Assembly (NCBI GenBank): GCA_002418005.1
Contig: DIDF01000030.1
Coordinates: 10,535 to 34,305 of the forward strand
Direction: 5' to 3'
Length of the DNA: 23,771 bases
Source: Lactobacillaceae bacterium UBA5807
Lineage (GTDB): Bacteria > Bacillota > Bacilli > Lactobacillales > Lactobacillaceae
Shown here: positions 22,434 to 23,771 of the stretch, piece by piece
Layout of the letters: the number at the start of each line of letters is the position of its first letter
How positions within the stretch are numbered: position 1 is the first letter of the stretch
Notes under the pieces: model-generated
Told to the model about the DNA's origin: nothing
Databases searched by the model: none
The model's input: only the letters and a program-made list of their open reading frames with translations
Translations under genes and position numbers: made by a program

Positions 22434-23633
22434 TCAATTAATTCTTTTATTTTTAAAATTCTTGCCTCGCCATGCCAAAAGCGCCATAAAGATTGCCAAA
22501 CATGACACAATCCATATTAGTAACACCGTGCTGGGCCAACCAAAGTGATTAAAAAACGGTGCCGGTAATATCCCGCCAATGGTTCCTCCAAGATAATATG
22601 ATGTGAGATAAATTCCAACGGCTGTCGACTTATTGCTTTTAACATGTTGACCAACAAATTGTAACCCACAGCTTTGCCCGGCAAAAACGGCGACACACGA
22701 AGCAGTTAATCCCAAAATCATCAGCCAAATATTTGGCACGAGACTTAATAAAAGCCCAGCTAAACCAATACCAGTAGTAATAATAAATGCTTTGCTAATA
22801 CCAATTTTTAAAATTAATTTTCCAATAAATGGTGTTAAAACCGATGGCACTAAGAAAACAATAAAGACCAGGCCAACTTCAAACGTATTTAAATTTAGCG
22901 GTGATTCTTGCATTCTTAACGAGCCAAATGTAAATGATGACACTTGTTGGAAAAGCAGGCTCATACCAACAAAGCAGGTGAATAAAATTCGCCAATCCTT
23001 CAGGTGCTTGGCCATCCCCATCCAAACATTTTGGCGCGATTTATTTGCGACAAAGTTAGGATCTACTGGCAGCCACCTCAAAGTAACAAAAAATGCAATT
23101 CCCAAAATTAAAACTAACGGAACAAAAGTGGCCGCCACTGATTTAAAGAAATCGTAGAACATCCCAGAGAAGAATCGCCCGGAAAAGCCACCAAAAGCCG
23201 TCCCTGCAACATAAACACTATTTAATCGAACAGCTTGGTTTAAAGGAAAAGTTTCATTAATGTAAGCGACGGCAACCGCAAAAACAAATGGGGTCGCAAT
23301 TCCTTGGGCCAATCGTCCAAACAGGAGCAGCCAAAAAGATGGCGCAAACATACTTAAGAAAGTGGCTAAAATCATTGCCAAAATTGCTGCCAGCATAACC
23401 TTCCGTCGGCCAATCCGATCGGAAATCGAACCCGCAATTGGTGCAGTAATTGCCACCCCTAAAGTAGTCATACTAATGGTCAAAGCCGAGCTATTTAAAG
23501 AAACACTAAATTGCTCAGCAAGTTTCTTCAAAACTGGTTGAGTCGAATAAAGATTAAGCAAAGCACACATGCCAAGTAGAAAAACCGAAATATCGGATTT
23601 CCAATTTGATTCTCTAGATAAGGATTTTTCCAC
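22434..23633 (-). CDS. MFS transporter (YnfM-like, DHA1-type)
   Basis: A protein of about 399 residues with 12 predicted membrane segments. The loop 2-3 signature SDRIGRRKVMLA is the classic MFS GxxxDRxGRR motif. GRLAQGIATPFVFAVAVAYINETF fits motif B (the R in TM4), and a proline/glycine-rich stretch in TM5 suits a DHA1 proton-coupled exporter. Sugar-efflux and YnfM-type transporters look similar, so the substrate is unknown. The start is uncertain: GTG 23633 has AGGTGA about 8 nt upstream, while an in-frame GTG at 23645 (four codons longer) has no ribosome site. A serine hydrolase follows in the same operon. Confidence 0.88.
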   Translation of the reverse strand: MEKSLSRESNWKSDISVFLLGMCALLNLYSTQPVLKKLAEQFSVSLNSSALTISMTTLGVAITAPIAGSISDRIGRRKVMLAAILAMILATFLSMFAPSFWLLLFGRLAQGIATPFVFAVAVAYINETFPLNQAVRLNSVYVAGTAFGGFSGRFFSGMFYDFFKSVAATFVPLVLILGIAFFVTLRWLPVDPNFVANKSRQNVWMGMAKHLKDWRILFTCFVGMSLLFQQVSSFTFGSLRMQESPLNLNTFEVGLVFIVFLVPSVLTPFIGKLILKIGISKAFIITTGIGLAGLLLSLVPNIWLMILGLTASCVAVFAGQSCGLQFVGQHVKSNKSTAVGIYLTSYYLGGTIGGILPAPFFNHFGWPSTVLLIWIVSCLAIFMALLAWRGKNFKNKRIN

Positions 23634-23663
23634 GAGTTTTTTCACCTGAATTAACTGAAGTTA

Positions 23664-23771
23664 TTAGGTTTTATTATAGAACAAAACTTTTAGCAAGAGC
23701 CAGGCTGCCCAAATAAACATGGATTTTAAGGCGGATTTAATTTTCTTTAGCTGAAACGCAAGACTTGAACC
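23664..23771 (-). CDS. Possible 3' end of a gene entering from the right edge
   Basis: On the minus strand one frame is open from the window edge to TAA 23664-23666, giving 35 residues: a basic stretch (FQLKKIKSALKSM), then a hydrophobic one (FIWAAWLLLKVLFY). The stop would be about 20-30 bp before the MFS start, a normal operon spacing. However, 35 open codons can occur by chance and a TATAAT (about 23674-23679, minus strand) inside it could instead be the MFS promoter. Confidence 0.2.
   Translation of the reverse strand, partial: GSSLAFQLKKIKSALKSMFIWAAWLLLKVLFYNKT

Noticed and set aside
23750..23771. tRNA T-arm-like sequence GGTTCAAGTC on the minus strand at the right edge
   Set aside because: The following bases do not give a convincing acceptor stem or CCA end, and the 5' part would be outside the window, so a tRNA cannot be supported.

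Overview
The window is low-GC Firmicute DNA, most likely from a member of the Lactobacillaceae. Support comes from strong AGGAGG-type ribosome sites, frequent TTG starts (gpmA, alsS, azlC, a TPR protein), A/T-rich intergenic regions with hairpin terminators, a catabolic acetolactate synthase, a YoaK/DUF1275 protein, a bacterial acyl-ACP thioesterase and CcpA-type cre sequences. I cannot fix the genus or species from sequence alone. The region is chromosomal and mostly housekeeping or accessory metabolism. I saw no rRNA, no convincing tRNA, no CRISPR array and no transposase.

Layout. 1-345: 3' end of a FAD/NAD(P) disulfide oxidoreductase. 438-4129: MMPL/RND-type membrane protein divergent from its probable TetR repressor, with a perfect palindrome between them. 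4145-4472: small membrane protein followed by a long hairpin repeat. 4784-5725: LysE-family exporter, then an HPr-like protein that has Arg in place of the catalytic His15 but keeps Ser46 (a Crh-like protein) behind a cre-like site. 5959-6854: CHAD-domain gene frameshifted by a perfect 32-bp tandem duplication. 6988-9160: small unknown protein, then an acyl-ACP thioesterase divergent from an Rrf2 regulator plus membrane protein pair. 9229-12813: YoaK family protein, gpmA, AI-2E family permease, membrane-anchored TPR protein. 12953-14634: cyclopropane fatty acid synthase followed by four tandem structured repeats. 14697-16934: MarR regulator divergent from acetolactate synthase. 16986-18118: azlC-azlD branched-chain amino acid exporter pair. 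18240-21671: VanRS-like two-component system with a D,D-carboxypeptidase, with hairpin repeats inserted between regulator and kinase. 21847-23633: MFS transporter and serine hydrolase pair.

The most interesting signal is a family of about 85-160 bp structured repeats found at three places (seven units). At each place the first unit begins exactly at a stop codon, in the orientation of the upstream gene: the G of TAG or TGA is also the first base of the conserved GAGTGCG. Units carry long stems whose sequences differ between copies while pairing is kept, and two of the stems look like intrinsic terminators. One array lies between the response regulator and kinase genes of a two-component system, where it could uncouple their expression.

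Several genes fit a membrane and envelope theme (MMPL protein, thioesterase, Cfa, carboxypeptidase with its two-component system). Others fit carbon control and overflow metabolism (HPr-like protein with cre, GpmA, AlsS). These are genome neighbourhood observations, not demonstrated links.
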